Source of the DNA: a virus | Reading direction: 5' to 3' (one strand) | Virus record (IMG/VR): IMGVR_UViG_3300049914_000192 | Location: 1 to 32,412 of that record | DNA length: 32,412 bases | Part shown: one piece after another, positions 1-9,319 of the stretch | Layout: each line of letters starts with the position of its first letter | How positions within the stretch are numbered: position 1 is the stretch's first letter | Notes under the pieces: model-generated | Told to the model about the DNA's origin: nothing | Database searches by the model: none | The model's input: only the letters and a program-made list of their open reading frames with translations | Translations under genes and position numbers: made by a program

Positions 1-378
1 AACTGGTACCAAGAAGAGATACAACGGATTGAGGCCGAACGGGATCTATACAAGTCGATGATGGAGGGACGAGAGAAGGCGCAGTGGCAAGCCGAGGCCG
101 ATCGCGATGCGCTTCGCGAGCAGTTGAGTCTCTCCACCATATCCGAGGCGAACGCAGAGGCCGAGGTCAACGACTTGCGCGAGGAACTGGACGGGCGTGA
201 CAACTGGGACCATATAACAGAAAGGAGAAAGGGATACAGCAACGAACAAGAGGAACTGGCCGACTACAAGGCGTACTATGATGCGACGCGAGCCTACTAC
301 GCCGGTATCGCGACTGATGATGGCATCACGCTTGCCATCGAGCGCATCGAACGGAGGCAGCAGCATGGCAAAGCGTGA
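1..378 (+). CDS. Hypothetical coiled-coil protein (5' end outside window)
   Basis: The frame is open from the first base of the window, so this is the 3' part of a longer gene; the first internal ATG is at 58 and there is no stop upstream of it. The visible 125 residues are highly charged and rich in Glu, Arg and Ala. The pattern (EEIQRIEAERD, EANAEAEVNDLREEL) predicts a long helical coiled coil. No enzyme motif or membrane segment is seen. The stop codon lies inside the start of the next gene (ATG at 365), so the two are probably translationally coupled. It is the first visible member of a run of small rightward genes that overlap or abut, as is common in phage early/accessory regions. Function unknown. 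Confidence 0.7.
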   Translation, partial: NWYQEEIQRIEAERDLYKSMMEGREKAQWQAEADRDALREQLSLSTISEANAEAEVNDLREELDGRDNWDHITERRKGYSNEQEELADYKAYYDATRAYYAGIATDDGITLAIERIERRQQHGKA

Positions 379-637
379 TGACGGAGGAGCGGCGTTCCCG
401 GTTGACCTTGGTGACAGAATATGGGAGGGCATGTCACTACGTTCGTTCTACAAGGGCATGGCTCTACAGGGGTTTCTCTCAACGTTAACGGAAAAGCAGA
501 CGGAAGACTATCTGATGGACAACGAGGACGATCTGAAGGTATGCAAGGAACATTGGGACTCCGTTGCGAAGTGGGTAGCTGGGTATGCTGACGCGATGAT
601 TGCCGAGGACAAGGAGGCCGCCGGTGAAGCGAAGTAA
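365..637 (+). CDS. Small phage protein of the 'GMSLR...YADAM' type
   Basis: This 90-residue protein starts MAKRDDGGAAF. The start at 365 is preferred over upstream starts because GGAGG sits seven bases before it and the N-terminus of any longer form is unlike a protein. The layout of an N-terminal GMSLRSFYKGMALQGFL segment and a C-terminal VAGYADAMIAE segment is familiar from many uncharacterised small phage proteins (pattern GMSLRDYFA...YAxADAMLA). No biochemical role is established for that group as far as I know. It overlaps the upstream gene by 14 bases and the downstream GTG-start gene by 14 bases. Soluble, no membrane segment. Family-type recognition is fairly secure; function is unknown. 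Confidence 0.75.
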   Translation: MAKRDDGGAAFPVDLGDRIWEGMSLRSFYKGMALQGFLSTLTEKQTEDYLMDNEDDLKVCKEHWDSVAKWVAGYADAMIAEDKEAAGEAK

Positions 638-836
638 GTTCAAGGATCGGTACGTTCTCGCCACTGGGTATCCGTGGGCGGTGGGGTCAGAACTCAATCC
701 TATAGATATACGAATGGTAAGAGGGCCGATGGGAGTAGTTCCCATACAACTGAAATGGCCCAAGGAACTATGGGAACCCAGTTTACCTCGCTACCGTCTG
801 GTACTGGAAAAGGTGAACCATGGCAAAGCGAAGTAG
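624..836 (+). CDS. Hypothetical small protein (GTG start)
   Basis: This is a 70-residue ORF. I place the start at the GTG at 624, six bases after a strong AAGGAGG (611-617). Earlier in-frame starts lie inside the previous gene without a ribosome binding site. The product begins with a basic patch (VKRSKFKDRY) and is rich in Pro and Trp, suggesting a small folded beta domain; no motif is recognised. It overlaps the neighbours on both sides (14 bases upstream, 17 bases downstream), supporting membership of a translationally coupled cluster. Function unknown. Confidence 0.6.
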   Translation: MKRSKFKDRYVLATGYPWAVGSELNPIDIRMVRGPMGVVPIQLKWPKELWEPSLPRYRLVLEKVNHGKAK

Positions 837-1011
837 TACGATAAAAGCTTATAATTGTATCGCCTATGATTGCCGCAAGCCGATGACCCCCGCTGAGACG
901 AGGCTTATCAAGGCGGCGATAGCTTTCCGAAGCGATAATGGGAAACTGGCATGGGAGAGATTCATAAAGGCCATCGCCGCAGTAGTGAAGGAACGAAAGG
1001 AGAAAATCTGA
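820..1011 (+). CDS. Hypothetical small protein with two cysteines
   Basis: This 63-residue protein starts MAKRSSTIKAY, with AAAGGTG a few bases before the ATG. It has a short Cys-containing segment (YNCIAYDCRKPMTP) followed by a basic, Ala-rich helical half (AETRLIKAAIAF, FIKAIAAVVKERKEKI). Two Cys residues alone do not make a convincing zinc site. The stop overlaps the next start (TGATG at 1009-1013). The last part could be read as an amphipathic helix, but no membrane function can be claimed. Function unknown. Confidence 0.6.
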   Translation: MAKRSSTIKAYNCIAYDCRKPMTPAETRLIKAAIAFRSDNGKLAWERFIKAIAAVVKERKEKI

Positions 1012-1313
1012 TGTTTACCTGGGGTGCTCTCTGGCAGGAAGTCGGGAACATTCTTCCCCACGTCCTCGTAGCTATCTTCTCAATCATAATCGGTTTTCTT
1101 TTCGGAAAGTATCCAGAAAGGAAATACTGGAAGGATTACATGAGTCGTTACCGGGACAGGATCTCCCAGGAAAACTTCTCCAAGCTCGAAAGAAAACTTG
1201 CTGTGAGTGAGGCAAGTTTGGAGGTAGCAAAAGGAGTAGAGAAGAAACTTTTCATCTCCGTTAGAGCTGCTCGTCTCTTAAACCAGAAGGTTCAGGAGTT
1301 ACTAAGCTTATGA
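1011..1313 (+). CDS. Small single-pass membrane protein with coiled-coil tail
   Basis: This 100-residue protein starts at the ATG at 1011, eight bases after AAGGAG. Residues of about 15-32 (ILPHVLVAIFSIIIGFLFG) form one clear transmembrane helix. A positively charged segment (KYPERKYWKDYMSRYRDR) and a helical, charged C-terminal region likely to form a coiled coil follow. The expected topology is C-terminus in the cytoplasm by the positive-inside rule. It overlaps the next gene by four bases (ATGA). It could be a membrane anchor or a superinfection-exclusion type protein, but the sequence shows no diagnostic motif. Function unknown. Confidence 0.65.
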   Translation: MFTWGALWQEVGNILPHVLVAIFSIIIGFLFGKYPERKYWKDYMSRYRDRISQENFSKLERKLAVSEASLEVAKGVEKKLFISVRAARLLNQKVQELLSL

Positions 1314-1561
1314 AATTCGAAGCTTTTGACAAGGACTCAGGACAAACCAAAGTTTATGCAGTTGAGATCTCCCGGGAAGAAATCGAAAGCGTAACTTGGA
1401 ACAGCGCAGACCAGAAGTTCTTCGAAAGATGTTCCCGGGGAACGGTTTCTCAACAGCTTCTTGGAATCTCGATCCTCGCGAAAAGAATCGAGGAACAGTT
1501 TCAGCTTGACCTGGACTTATCCTGGAAAAGCAAGAAACCGACTTGGAAGAAGACTACTTGA
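1310..1561 (+). CDS. Hypothetical 83-aa protein, last gene of rightward cluster
   Basis: The start MKFEAFDKDSGQ overlaps the upstream stop (ATGA at 1310-1313), with AGGAG about 11 bases upstream. The protein is soluble, with a short beta-like N-terminal half and a helical middle (SQQLLGISILAKRIEEQF). Its end is basic and Trp/Lys-rich (SWKSKKPTWKKTT), which could contact nucleic acid, though this is only compositional. Its stop codon overlaps by eight bases the stop of the 1860-residue leftward late gene, so the two transcription units converge tail-to-tail. Function unknown. Confidence 0.6.
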   Translation: MKFEAFDKDSGQTKVYAVEISREEIESVTWNSADQKFFERCSRGTVSQQLLGISILAKRIEEQFQLDLDLSWKSKKPTWKKTT

Positions 1562-4500
1562 TTCTCAAGTCCGGACGGATCGGGGCTGAAGTGAGCGCAT
1601 AAAGCGCGAGGAGTGGCTCTCCGGCGTCCATGTACTTGATGAAATCCGAGATCATCCGGATTTCATAGCTCCCGGGAACCATCCTGGTAAGAGATCCAAG
1701 AAGCTCTCCTCTCGCGCTTCTTCCCTGGTAGGAAGTCGTGTTTAAGCTCCCGAGAAGGTTCCAGGCAAGGGTGAAAGCCGGCCCTGCCCCGATGGTGGCA
1801 GGGACCCACGGTAGCATCTGTTTCCCATCAAGTCCAAGAATATACATCGCTCCAGAAGCGGCGAGAGAAGTCATGAGCCATCTGAAGATCATTCCGCTTC
1901 TCTGCCCCGCGGTTCCGTGCGATGCCATGTGCTGGAGCTGAGCGAGGTAGTAAACAGGGAAGACCTGATACTGGCCGGCGGCCCTTCCTGCGGTTCCATG
2001 AAAGAGAGTAGGGGCGTTACTTCGCGTGTAGTCAAACATCGTGAACCGCATGGCGTCATCCGCGAAGAGGTGCTTCGCGGTAGCCTTCGACTCAGGAGTT
2101 CCCTTCTTCCAAAGAGCTTCCGACATCTTTCCAACGTCTTCATGAATGGTGTTAAGACCAACTTCAACGGAGAAGTTAAACGAAGGGTTCTTCTCTGCGA
2201 TCTTCGCGTAAAAGTCCCACTTCCTCTCTGCAGCCCTGTAAACCGCCGCTCTCGTCAGAAGATCGCTTCGCTGGATACCTACCATGCCGCGCTCAGTCAA
2301 CCTGGCAATCAGGTTGCTGATCTTGCTCTCACCCTTCACGACTGGGTTAAGGAGAGGAGGACCTTCCGTAAGGGATCCTCTCGATCTCATGACCCCGACG
2401 ATTCCCTCACCATCCTTTAGAACGTCCTTAATCCCTTCTTCAATCCACCTGGTTCCGAGAAGCGCAGCCCCTGTCGTATAAACCTGGCTGACGTTCCTGA
2501 TTGTGAGCCAGGCCCTGAAGGCCTGGGTTCCGAGAGTCATCCCGGTGAAGATGAGATCCACGAAGTTCTCCCCAGCCTGGGGAGAGAGGGCTTTCTCATC
2601 TCTGTTAAACAGACGCCTGACCGAGTTCGCTCTCCGGTTGATCTTGATCGCGAGATCCCTGCCGAACGACTTCAGGTTCCTTCCGAGACGGTCATTGTAA
2701 ACCCCTAGGACCTGCTCGCGATAGCGTTCCAAAACCTTCCCCGCAACTTCCCCAACCGGAACCGGGGAGTTATTAACCGCATCGACAAGTCTCTTCATCG
2801 GAGGGTTCACGAACAGCTTCATGTGAAGCTGGTGGTTATAGGAAAGAAGAAGCTTCAGCAGGTTTCTCTCCCGGGCGAACTCTACCAGTTCGCTGAGTCT
2901 TTCTTTTTCAGCGTTGAACTTAACTTCCTTTGAGATGTGTTCCGGACCCATAAACGTCTGCGAGAGGAACTCTTCGGTATCGGAATCATTCAGATTTTGC
3001 AGGTTTCCGGGAGCCTGCTGAAGCCGACCTGCCATCTCTCTTACCCTCATGAGATAGGAGAACAGGAATTTATTCGAATCGATGCCGGCTTTTCCGAAGA
3101 GCCCCGGGTTCTTCATCGGGTGGGTTCCGAGGAGATTCCTTACATCCTCACACGCCTTGACCATCTCACTGGTCATCTTGAGCTCGCTAACGACGAAGTC
3201 CTTGCCTTCTTTCGTCGTCTGCTCCATGTACTCTGCCATGCTTCTCAGCTCGGAATCCTTGAAGCTATCGAGGTAATGCAAGATGACCTTCCGGGTGTCG
3301 TTCTCCTGCCGGTAGGCTTCTCTCCTGCCGATCTCGACATCTCTCAGTCTCTCTGCGATGTCCGTTCGACCGCTCTTCCGTGCAAACTGCAGCGCCCAGT
3401 CATGAAGAGGCTTGATATTGTGCGAGATGTTCGTAAGGCCGAGTTCCTTCGATCCACCCTCGATCGCTTTTAGATACGGAAGCGTCCAGTAGTTCGGAGC
3501 GTAGGAGTCTTTCCAGCTCTGCTGAAGAACGGTCTGTTCTTCTTCCGAGATGGTGGGTAGGAGATTCGGCGCGAAGCCTGGATCCGGAGAGCGTGCGAGA
3601 ATCTTCATGACTCCGTCTTTATCCTTCGCATAGAAGCTTCCCCGTTCGTCGAGGATCTTGTACTTGCCCTCTTCCATCCGAACCATCATGCCGCGCTCTC
3701 CCGCGAGACGCTCGATCTCCTCGAGGTCCTTGAACCTTCCGTCGAGGTAGGCCTTGACCTCGGCCTCAGGAGTATCTCCTGAGAACCTCTTCCGGATCCC
3801 TCCCTCAGAAATCTCAACCTCCCAGTCCTCGTTTATCCATTTCGCAATCTTCCCAAGAGGGCTCTTCAGGATCGTCTTTTTCGTGCTTTCCACCGCGGGG
3901 TCGACAAACCTATCCAGAACCTTCCTCACCTGGTTGATGTTTCCCGTTATCATCCTGCCGTCGACATGAAAGATAACATCCGAAGATCCCACGAAAACTG
4001 TCGTCGGCGCGAACATGCTGTCGATTCTCGCGGGTCTAAAGTTCATAAGATGCAGCAGATCCGGTATGCTTCTTGCAGTGGCGATTTCTTTCTTGTGAGC
4101 ATCGAGAACTCGGTAGAACTTTCCCTCGACGTTCGTCCTCTCGAGGGTGTACCCCATCGCTTCCTGGAGCTCATTCCTCAACATCCACTCGCTGGTATTG
4201 TGAACGAGAAATTCATCTATCGCAAAATCGATGTCGTTGGTGTGGAAGTTAGAACCATCAGAGAAGGTTAAGACCAGATCTTTCTGCCCTCCCCGCCTCT
4301 CTCCTCCGACAAACTTGATGTTCTTGCTTACCCTGCAGGCCTCTTCCAACCAGGCTACCTTCTCATCCACGTTCGCATCCGGAAGCGGTGAAGCATAGAT
4401 GTTCTTCTTGAAGACTTCTCCAGCCTGCCTTACCAGACCCGGAACCTGAACGATTGACTTCTCCACCGCGCCTTCAACAGCCATCTGCATCTCAGGATGA

Positions 4501-7136
4501 AGAGCCTGTTCAAGGGATGAAAAGGTTGGGCCAGCTTCAGAGAGAAGAAGACCTTCCGCAACCATTGCCCTACCGACTTTCTTCCCGACGATATCGCTTC
4601 TCTTTTTCAACGAAAGAAGTTCTCCGAGGTTCTTGATGAAATCAAACTGAACCTCGGTGCTGGTGATCCTATCAGGAACCGTGAGGATCTGCTTATCCCC
4701 GATCTTCTGGAACGTCATCTGGCTAGGCTTAAGATCTCTCCCCAGGACGACCTCGAGGCCTTTTGTGCTTCCTCCGAACTTCTTGATGTAGATCTCAGCG
4801 ATCCTCTTCACGACCTCGCTCTTAACATCTCCATAAATGGTCTTCATCAACTCGACCATCGCGAGGTCATTAGAAGCGAGACCTTCGTTTGAAACCTTTA
4901 GTTCCAAAACCTGCTTGATCGTGGTATCTTTTCCAAGAGAAGAGAGGAAGGCATTCGAAAGCCTGGGTTCTTTTTCTCCTTCCAATCCCCCGCTTTCCCT
5001 CACCTTCTTCCCAACATCAAATCCACTCCGATAAAGACCTGTCTTTGGGTTAAACCGATCTGAGACATGCTTGATCTGCGACCTTGGAAGAAGAAGTGTG
5101 ATGCTTCCATCGGGGTGCTTGATCGAGTCAAAACCGTTGGAAAGAAGTTTGCTCTGAGCAAGTTCTTCAACCGAGGACGAGGTCTGCAGATCCTTGACCT
5201 GCTGGAGCGCGCTCATCCAATCGGCTTCAGTCGCCGGATTTCGATAAACCGCAAGGGCGTTAAAGTCTCCCTCCGCGGGTTTGATCGTGAACGGATCTGA
5301 GGTCCTCACAAAGAAGTCCTTGAGGTTTCTCACGACTGAAAGAGTCGCACCTTCTCGAATCGGTCGAGCCTCCTTACCCGAGAGTCGACCCTCTGGTAAG
5401 CTAACCAGGAACCTTTCCGTCTGTATATCAGGTCTGGCTTGAACCGCAGCAGCTTCTCCGTAGGTAATCGCGCTTCTCTCCTCTCCGAGAAGAGCATCCG
5501 GGATGAGACCCGTGTTGAACGCAGCTTTCGCGACTTCAATCGAAGATACGATAGGAACGAGAACAGGAGAAAAATCTACGTACGCTTCCATCGTCTGCTG
5601 GTGCCCGATGAGCTGCATCTGGTGGGATCGGAGTTTTTCCTGAACGTCTGCGAGTTCTTCCCCTTCAAGACCTCCCGTATCCAGTTTGGCTTGAAGGTTC
5701 GTAACTGCTTTCGTTTCCTTCTCGATCTTCTCGGTCAACTCTCCAACCGCCTGCTGGTATCTTTCCGCGATGACCCTCTGCGCTTCAGGAAGCCTCACTC
5801 CATCAGCGAGAACCTCTCCACCCTGGATCTTCTCGATCTTCCCCGCAAGGATCTGTCGAACCGTCGTTCCAGGAGATGTTCGTATGCGGTAGGTTCCAGG
5901 TTGAGAGGCATCTACTACTTCATTGTTAAGAAGAAAACCGACTGACTTGAGCGTCGAGACCGGATCATGAAGAACCGCAGCTGCTCCGCCTTTTTCTACA
6001 ACTTCGAACTCTGCCCTCGCCACCAGGTGATCTTTTACCGCAGGATCGAGGATCTGCATGGTGGTCTCGTCCGAAGTTCCAAGCTTGATCCTCTGCACCA
6101 GCTCAGCTTCAGCTTCAGGATCCATCGTCTTGAGCTCTTCAAGGTTCCCAAGCGAGACGCCGTTCCTTCGGAAACTCTTCGCCGTGAAGCGCAAGTAAGG
6201 TATAAGAGTTTCAGAGATGAGATTGAAGAGATAATTAACCGCTGCTGCCTTTCCGAAGGTGAGAGCTATGCTCTTCGCGGTAGCTTCGGTTCCTGGAGCC
6301 CAGGGTATGTTCGGAGAGGTGTAGTGCTTCAGAAGCTCCACCGAGGTCATCTCCGCTCCGAACCCAGCCGCTCGGATGGCCGCTCCACCCATGGCGTTGA
6401 TCACAAACAGCCGAGCTCCCGTTCCGAATAGCTTCGAGGTCGACCCAGCGAGAGCCCACCTACCCAAAGCTGAACCTGTGCTTGTTGAAGCCGTTCCGAG
6501 GGCTCCTGTCAGGATTCTCGAGATACCGAGTCCCCCACCCTGCGCAGCCGCGGTTCCAAGAGTTGTGCCTTTCAACGCCTTTCCGACCAGACCTCCAATT
6601 GTTGAGCCGATCCCTGAAAGCCCAATCCAATCAAGAACCGTTCCTACTGTCGACATTATATAAGGAAGTCTCGGCTTGTCAGTCTTCACCGAATCGATCC
6701 ACTGAACCATCTTTACCGCATCAGGAGAGTAGATCGCGTCATACTCGGTGGTGAAGTTCTTCGGAAGAACTCCGCCCTTCTTTAGTAGATTCTCCGCTAA
6801 ACCTACCGTCCATACCATTCCTTTTGCAAGAATTGAGGCTTGTAGCAGGGGAATCGACAATCCAGCGTAGGTCTGCCCGAACTTATCCTGGTTTAGATTG
6901 GCATGGACTCGATAAAAGTCAGGATTCTCGTAAGCTGGAGGAGCCGCAACATACTTCTTTCTCAACTCTTCGAAGATCTCCTGCTTGGCGTTTCCATCAG
7001 CTTGTTGAAAGCTCGGGTCCGTGGCCATCATGTTCTGGAGAAGCTCCAGCCTGATCTGATACTGGGCCGGATAGTCTGCTTTCTGGAAATCCCTGCTTAC
7101 CCGCAACCGGTCGAACTGAGTTGGATCGAAGGGCAT
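1554..7136 (-). CDS. Giant 1860-aa internal virion / ejection protein (polyvalent type)
   Basis: This is the last gene of the late operon and by far the largest (1860 aa). Size, position after two other candidate ejection proteins, and lack of a signal peptide suggest a protein packaged inside the capsid and ejected with DNA. Seen in order: a Gly/Ala-rich hydrophobic stretch at about residues 165-260; a coiled coil at about 450-515; a segment GFDSIKHPDG (668-677) followed by RSQIK (685-689), which resembles the C-terminal strand region of phage polyvalent-protein ADP-ribosyltransferase-like domains; and long helical regions. The C-terminal third contains WLTIRNVSQVYTTGAALLG, of the kind seen in large phage polyvalent internal proteins. 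No catalytic Arg or Glu of an ART could be assigned, and no lysozyme motif is obvious. ATG at 7136, just 10 bases after the upstream stop. The virion role is inferred; the ART match is weak. Confidence 0.75.
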   Translation of the reverse strand: MPFDPTQFDRLRVSRDFQKADYPAQYQIRLELLQNMMATDPSFQQADGNAKQEIFEELRKKYVAAPPAYENPDFYRVHANLNQDKFGQTYAGLSIPLLQASILAKGMVWTVGLAENLLKKGGVLPKNFTTEYDAIYSPDAVKMVQWIDSVKTDKPRLPYIMSTVGTVLDWIGLSGIGSTIGGLVGKALKGTTLGTAAAQGGGLGISRILTGALGTASTSTGSALGRWALAGSTSKLFGTGARLFVINAMGGAAIRAAGFGAEMTSVELLKHYTSPNIPWAPGTEATAKSIALTFGKAAAVNYLFNLISETLIPYLRFTAKSFRRNGVSLGNLEELKTMDPEAEAELVQRIKLGTSDETTMQILDPAVKDHLVARAEFEVVEKGGAAAVLHDPVSTLKSVGFLLNNEVVDASQPGTYRIRTSPGTTVRQILAGKIEKIQGGEVLADGVRLPEAQRVIAERYQQAVGELTEKIEKETKAVTNLQAKLDTGGLEGEELADVQEKLRSHQMQLIGHQQTMEAYVDFSPVLVPIVSSIEVAKAAFNTGLIPDALLGEERSAITYGEAAAVQARPDIQTERFLVSLPEGRLSGKEARPIREGATLSVVRNLKDFFVRTSDPFTIKPAEGDFNALAVYRNPATEADWMSALQQVKDLQTSSSVEELAQSKLLSNGFDSIKHPDGSITLLLPRSQIKHVSDRFNPKTGLYRSGFDVGKKVRESGGLEGEKEPRLSNAFLSSLGKDTTIKQVLELKVSNEGLASNDLAMVELMKTIYGDVKSEVVKRIAEIYIKKFGGSTKGLEVVLGRDLKPSQMTFQKIGDKQILTVPDRITSTEVQFDFIKNLGELLSLKKRSDIVGKKVGRAMVAEGLLLSEAGPTFSSLEQALHPEMQMAVEGAVEKSIVQVPGLVRQAGEVFKKNIYASPLPDANVDEKVAWLEEACRVSKNIKFVGGERRGGQKDLVLTFSDGSNFHTNDIDFAIDEFLVHNTSEWMLRNELQEAMGYTLERTNVEGKFYRVLDAHKKEIATARSIPDLLHLMNFRPARIDSMFAPTTVFVGSSDVIFHVDGRMITGNINQVRKVLDRFVDPAVESTKKTILKSPLGKIAKWINEDWEVEISEGGIRKRFSGDTPEAEVKAYLDGRFKDLEEIERLAGERGMMVRMEEGKYKILDERGSFYAKDKDGVMKILARSPDPGFAPNLLPTISEEEQTVLQQSWKDSYAPNYWTLPYLKAIEGGSKELGLTNISHNIKPLHDWALQFARKSGRTDIAERLRDVEIGRREAYRQENDTRKVILHYLDSFKDSELRSMAEYMEQTTKEGKDFVVSELKMTSEMVKACEDVRNLLGTHPMKNPGLFGKAGIDSNKFLFSYLMRVREMAGRLQQAPGNLQNLNDSDTEEFLSQTFMGPEHISKEVKFNAEKERLSELVEFARERNLLKLLLSYNHQLHMKLFVNPPMKRLVDAVNNSPVPVGEVAGKVLERYREQVLGVYNDRLGRNLKSFGRDLAIKINRRANSVRRLFNRDEKALSPQAGENFVDLIFTGMTLGTQAFRAWLTIRNVSQVYTTGAALLGTRWIEEGIKDVLKDGEGIVGVMRSRGSLTEGPPLLNPVVKGESKISNLIARLTERGMVGIQRSDLLTRAAVYRAAERKWDFYAKIAEKNPSFNFSVEVGLNTIHEDVGKMSEALWKKGTPESKATAKHLFADDAMRFTMFDYTRSNAPTLFHGTAGRAAGQYQVFPVYYLAQLQHMASHGTAGQRSGMIFRWLMTSLAASGAMYILGLDGKQMLPWVPATIGAGPAFTLAWNLLGSLNTTSYQGRSARGELLGSLTRMVPGSYEIRMISDFIKYMDAGEPLLALYALTSAPIRPDLRIK

Positions 7137-7146
7137 CTACGTCTCC

Positions 7147-9318
7147 TTAATACGTTCCATACTTTGATGCAAGACCTGACGCCTTCCGAGCTACTTCTTC
7201 TCTCAGCTGAGAGTCGGTGAGCTTCCCCGGAACGGGAGCCGCTGCAGCAGGTACGGGAGAGGTGGAAGGTGCTGTTTCTTCCACAGGAACGATCCCCGAA
7301 GGGTAAGACTTTCCGGTGATGAATCCCCAGACACTCTGGAACCAGGCCTTGTTTACAAGGGTGACCTGGGGGAGATCCCCGATATCCGACCAACCCACAA
7401 CGCCTGCACTCCTGGCCAAGCTGTTCATCCGGTTCTTCTGATCGTTGTAGTTATCCACCAGGATGTTCAGGTCGGTCACGTTGGTGGTAGTCGGTACAGG
7501 ATTCCCATTCTTATCCTTAGGAAGGGATCTCATGTAGTCGACATACTTGTTGTATGCATCATTCACCGCGGTGCTGGCATCTTTCACCGGAGCGTACGAG
7601 GTGTCGAGCCCGGCAGCGACAGCCATCGCAACCGCCCGATCTTTATCGGCGAGAGCACTCTGAAGCTGGACCTTCGCCATGTCGACACCGGTCTTTGCCA
7701 CTTCCAAGTCGGCCTGAGCTCTCGCATATTCAGCCGCGATCTTCGCCCGGTCAGTTACCATCTGCTCTGGCAGGAGTTCGAGGACTTTCAGGGAAACTGC
7801 GGCATCCGCCTTAAGCTTGTTAACCGTCGCCTCGATGGCTCCCGACTCGAGGTCTCTCTGATATGCAACCTCTCCTTTCGGATCGATGTACATCATGATC
7901 GCGTGATTCACCGCTTTGTTCTGTGCCTGAACGCGCGAATACGCGAGAGCCTCTTCAGGGTTCGCCAGGGCAAGCTCATTCGTTCCTTTCGAAGTATTGA
8001 TCTTCTGGAGCTTCGCCGAGTAGCTCTGAGCGAGAGCGCGATCCTTACCACTCATATCCGGCGTGATCGTCCCTGCCAGATTCGCGCTCGCTTTCGCTGC
8101 ATCACCGGAGGTTTTGATCTCCGAAACTGGATTCGTCTTTACAACATCTTGTACGGTCTGAGGAGTCAAAGAAACCGCAGCTCCCGCGGTTTTCTGGCTC
8201 GCCATGAAGGTCTCGTATTTTCCAGGGTTCACCGCGATCAGTTTCTTATCTCGACCTGAGGCCTTGGCGTCAGCATAGCTCATCCCCTTCCAGGATCCGA
8301 TCTTCGGATCGCTCTGCATGTAGTTCCAGAAAGCCTCGTCACTTCCGCCAGCGGCCGCAGGTGCGGTCGCTCCACGCGATGTTACACTCCCGCCCGGGGT
8401 GACCACAACCTGCTGGTTCACAGGTTGCTGGAGGTTCGCGTGAACGGGTCCTGCAGCTTGCTGTTCGGGAGTCAGGTTGTTGAAGTTCTGGAAGCTCGGA
8501 GCGTTCGTCTTTCTAGCAGCATCAACCGTAGAAATAGCCTGCGTGTAAGTAGCTTTATCCTTCTGCACCTGGGCTTTCTGTTCCGGGGTCAGTCTTGCAT
8601 CAGCAAGAAGCTTGTCTGCAATCCCGGAAGTGAAGTACATCATCCGGGGCTTGCCGACTTCTCCTTGGTCTTCCGGAGAGATTCCAAGTTTCCCCAGGAG
8701 GTCTTTGTACGATCCCCCAAGAGGCACGTTCGGAGAAAGCCCCATGTTAAAGGCGTACATCGCCGCTGACTGGGCTTCTTTCCCGTAATCTCCCCGAACC
8801 GTTTTGTCCCACTCGTTGAGGTTAAGAGCCTCTCCTCCAGAGGGAGTCGAAGCTGCAGGAGCGGCAGCGCCTGCGGAAGGAACCTGCGAAGCCGAAGGAC
8901 CCGAAGCTCCCTGGTCGGCGGCAGAAGGAGTTTTCCCAACGAGCTTGTAAAGGGAATCGCTAAAAGCCTTCGATCCTTCTTCCCAATTCTGCGCATCGCT
9001 CGAGAGAAACGCAACCGTTTCCTTCGCGAGTTTTGAATCCATCTCGATCGTCTCGAGAAAGTTCTGATAATACTCCGGCGTGTCCTCGGCAATCTTCTTG
9101 ATTCCAAGATACTCCTTCCCTGGTCCTCCGCCTTCCCTCTCGGCTCGAAGAAGAAACTCGTTAACCGTATTCTTGATCTTCTCAACCTTGTTGAGCCGAT
9201 TCTGCTCCGTCGCAAACTGCCCGAACTGCGCGAGCTGGTTCATCCCGCCCATGAACCCAGTCATCGCGTTCTGGCTCTGCTCGGAACCGGTCGGTCCTAC
9301 AAACTGAGCGGTTGCCAT
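7147..9318 (-). CDS. Second ejection-type internal virion protein, 723 aa
   Basis: I place the start at the ATG at 9318 (MATAQFVGPTGSEQ), preceded by AGGGAG. The open frame runs 59 codons further upstream, but that part lies inside the previous gene and looks non-coding. The protein has an N-terminal helical part with phage-structural character (FMGGMNQLAQFGQFATEQN), a low-complexity Ala/Ser/Pro linker at about residues 140-165, and long Ala/Lys/Gln-rich helices. A second Pro/Ala/Val linker comes near the C-terminus (ETAPSTSPVPAAAAPVPG), before a short end (ARKASGLASKYGTY). Such alternating helices and linkers are common in internal virion proteins. It sits between the 235-aa and 1860-aa proteins, a small-medium-large order reminiscent of podovirus ejection proteins. 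No enzymatic motif seen. Confidence 0.7.
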   Translation of the reverse strand: MATAQFVGPTGSEQSQNAMTGFMGGMNQLAQFGQFATEQNRLNKVEKIKNTVNEFLLRAEREGGGPGKEYLGIKKIAEDTPEYYQNFLETIEMDSKLAKETVAFLSSDAQNWEEGSKAFSDSLYKLVGKTPSAADQGASGPSASQVPSAGAAAPAASTPSGGEALNLNEWDKTVRGDYGKEAQSAAMYAFNMGLSPNVPLGGSYKDLLGKLGISPEDQGEVGKPRMMYFTSGIADKLLADARLTPEQKAQVQKDKATYTQAISTVDAARKTNAPSFQNFNNLTPEQQAAGPVHANLQQPVNQQVVVTPGGSVTSRGATAPAAAGGSDEAFWNYMQSDPKIGSWKGMSYADAKASGRDKKLIAVNPGKYETFMASQKTAGAAVSLTPQTVQDVVKTNPVSEIKTSGDAAKASANLAGTITPDMSGKDRALAQSYSAKLQKINTSKGTNELALANPEEALAYSRVQAQNKAVNHAIMMYIDPKGEVAYQRDLESGAIEATVNKLKADAAVSLKVLELLPEQMVTDRAKIAAEYARAQADLEVAKTGVDMAKVQLQSALADKDRAVAMAVAAGLDTSYAPVKDASTAVNDAYNKYVDYMRSLPKDKNGNPVPTTTNVTDLNILVDNYNDQKNRMNSLARSAGVVGWSDIGDLPQVTLVNKAWFQSVWGFITGKSYPSGIVPVEETAPSTSPVPAAAAPVPGKLTDSQLREEVARKASGLASKYGTY

Positions 9319-9319
9319 C

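Noticed and set aside
8640-9215. 191-codon leftward ORF inside the 723-aa gene
   Set aside because: Arg/Ser/Leu-rich translation typical of the wrong frame of a coding region; the other frame is continuous and structured.
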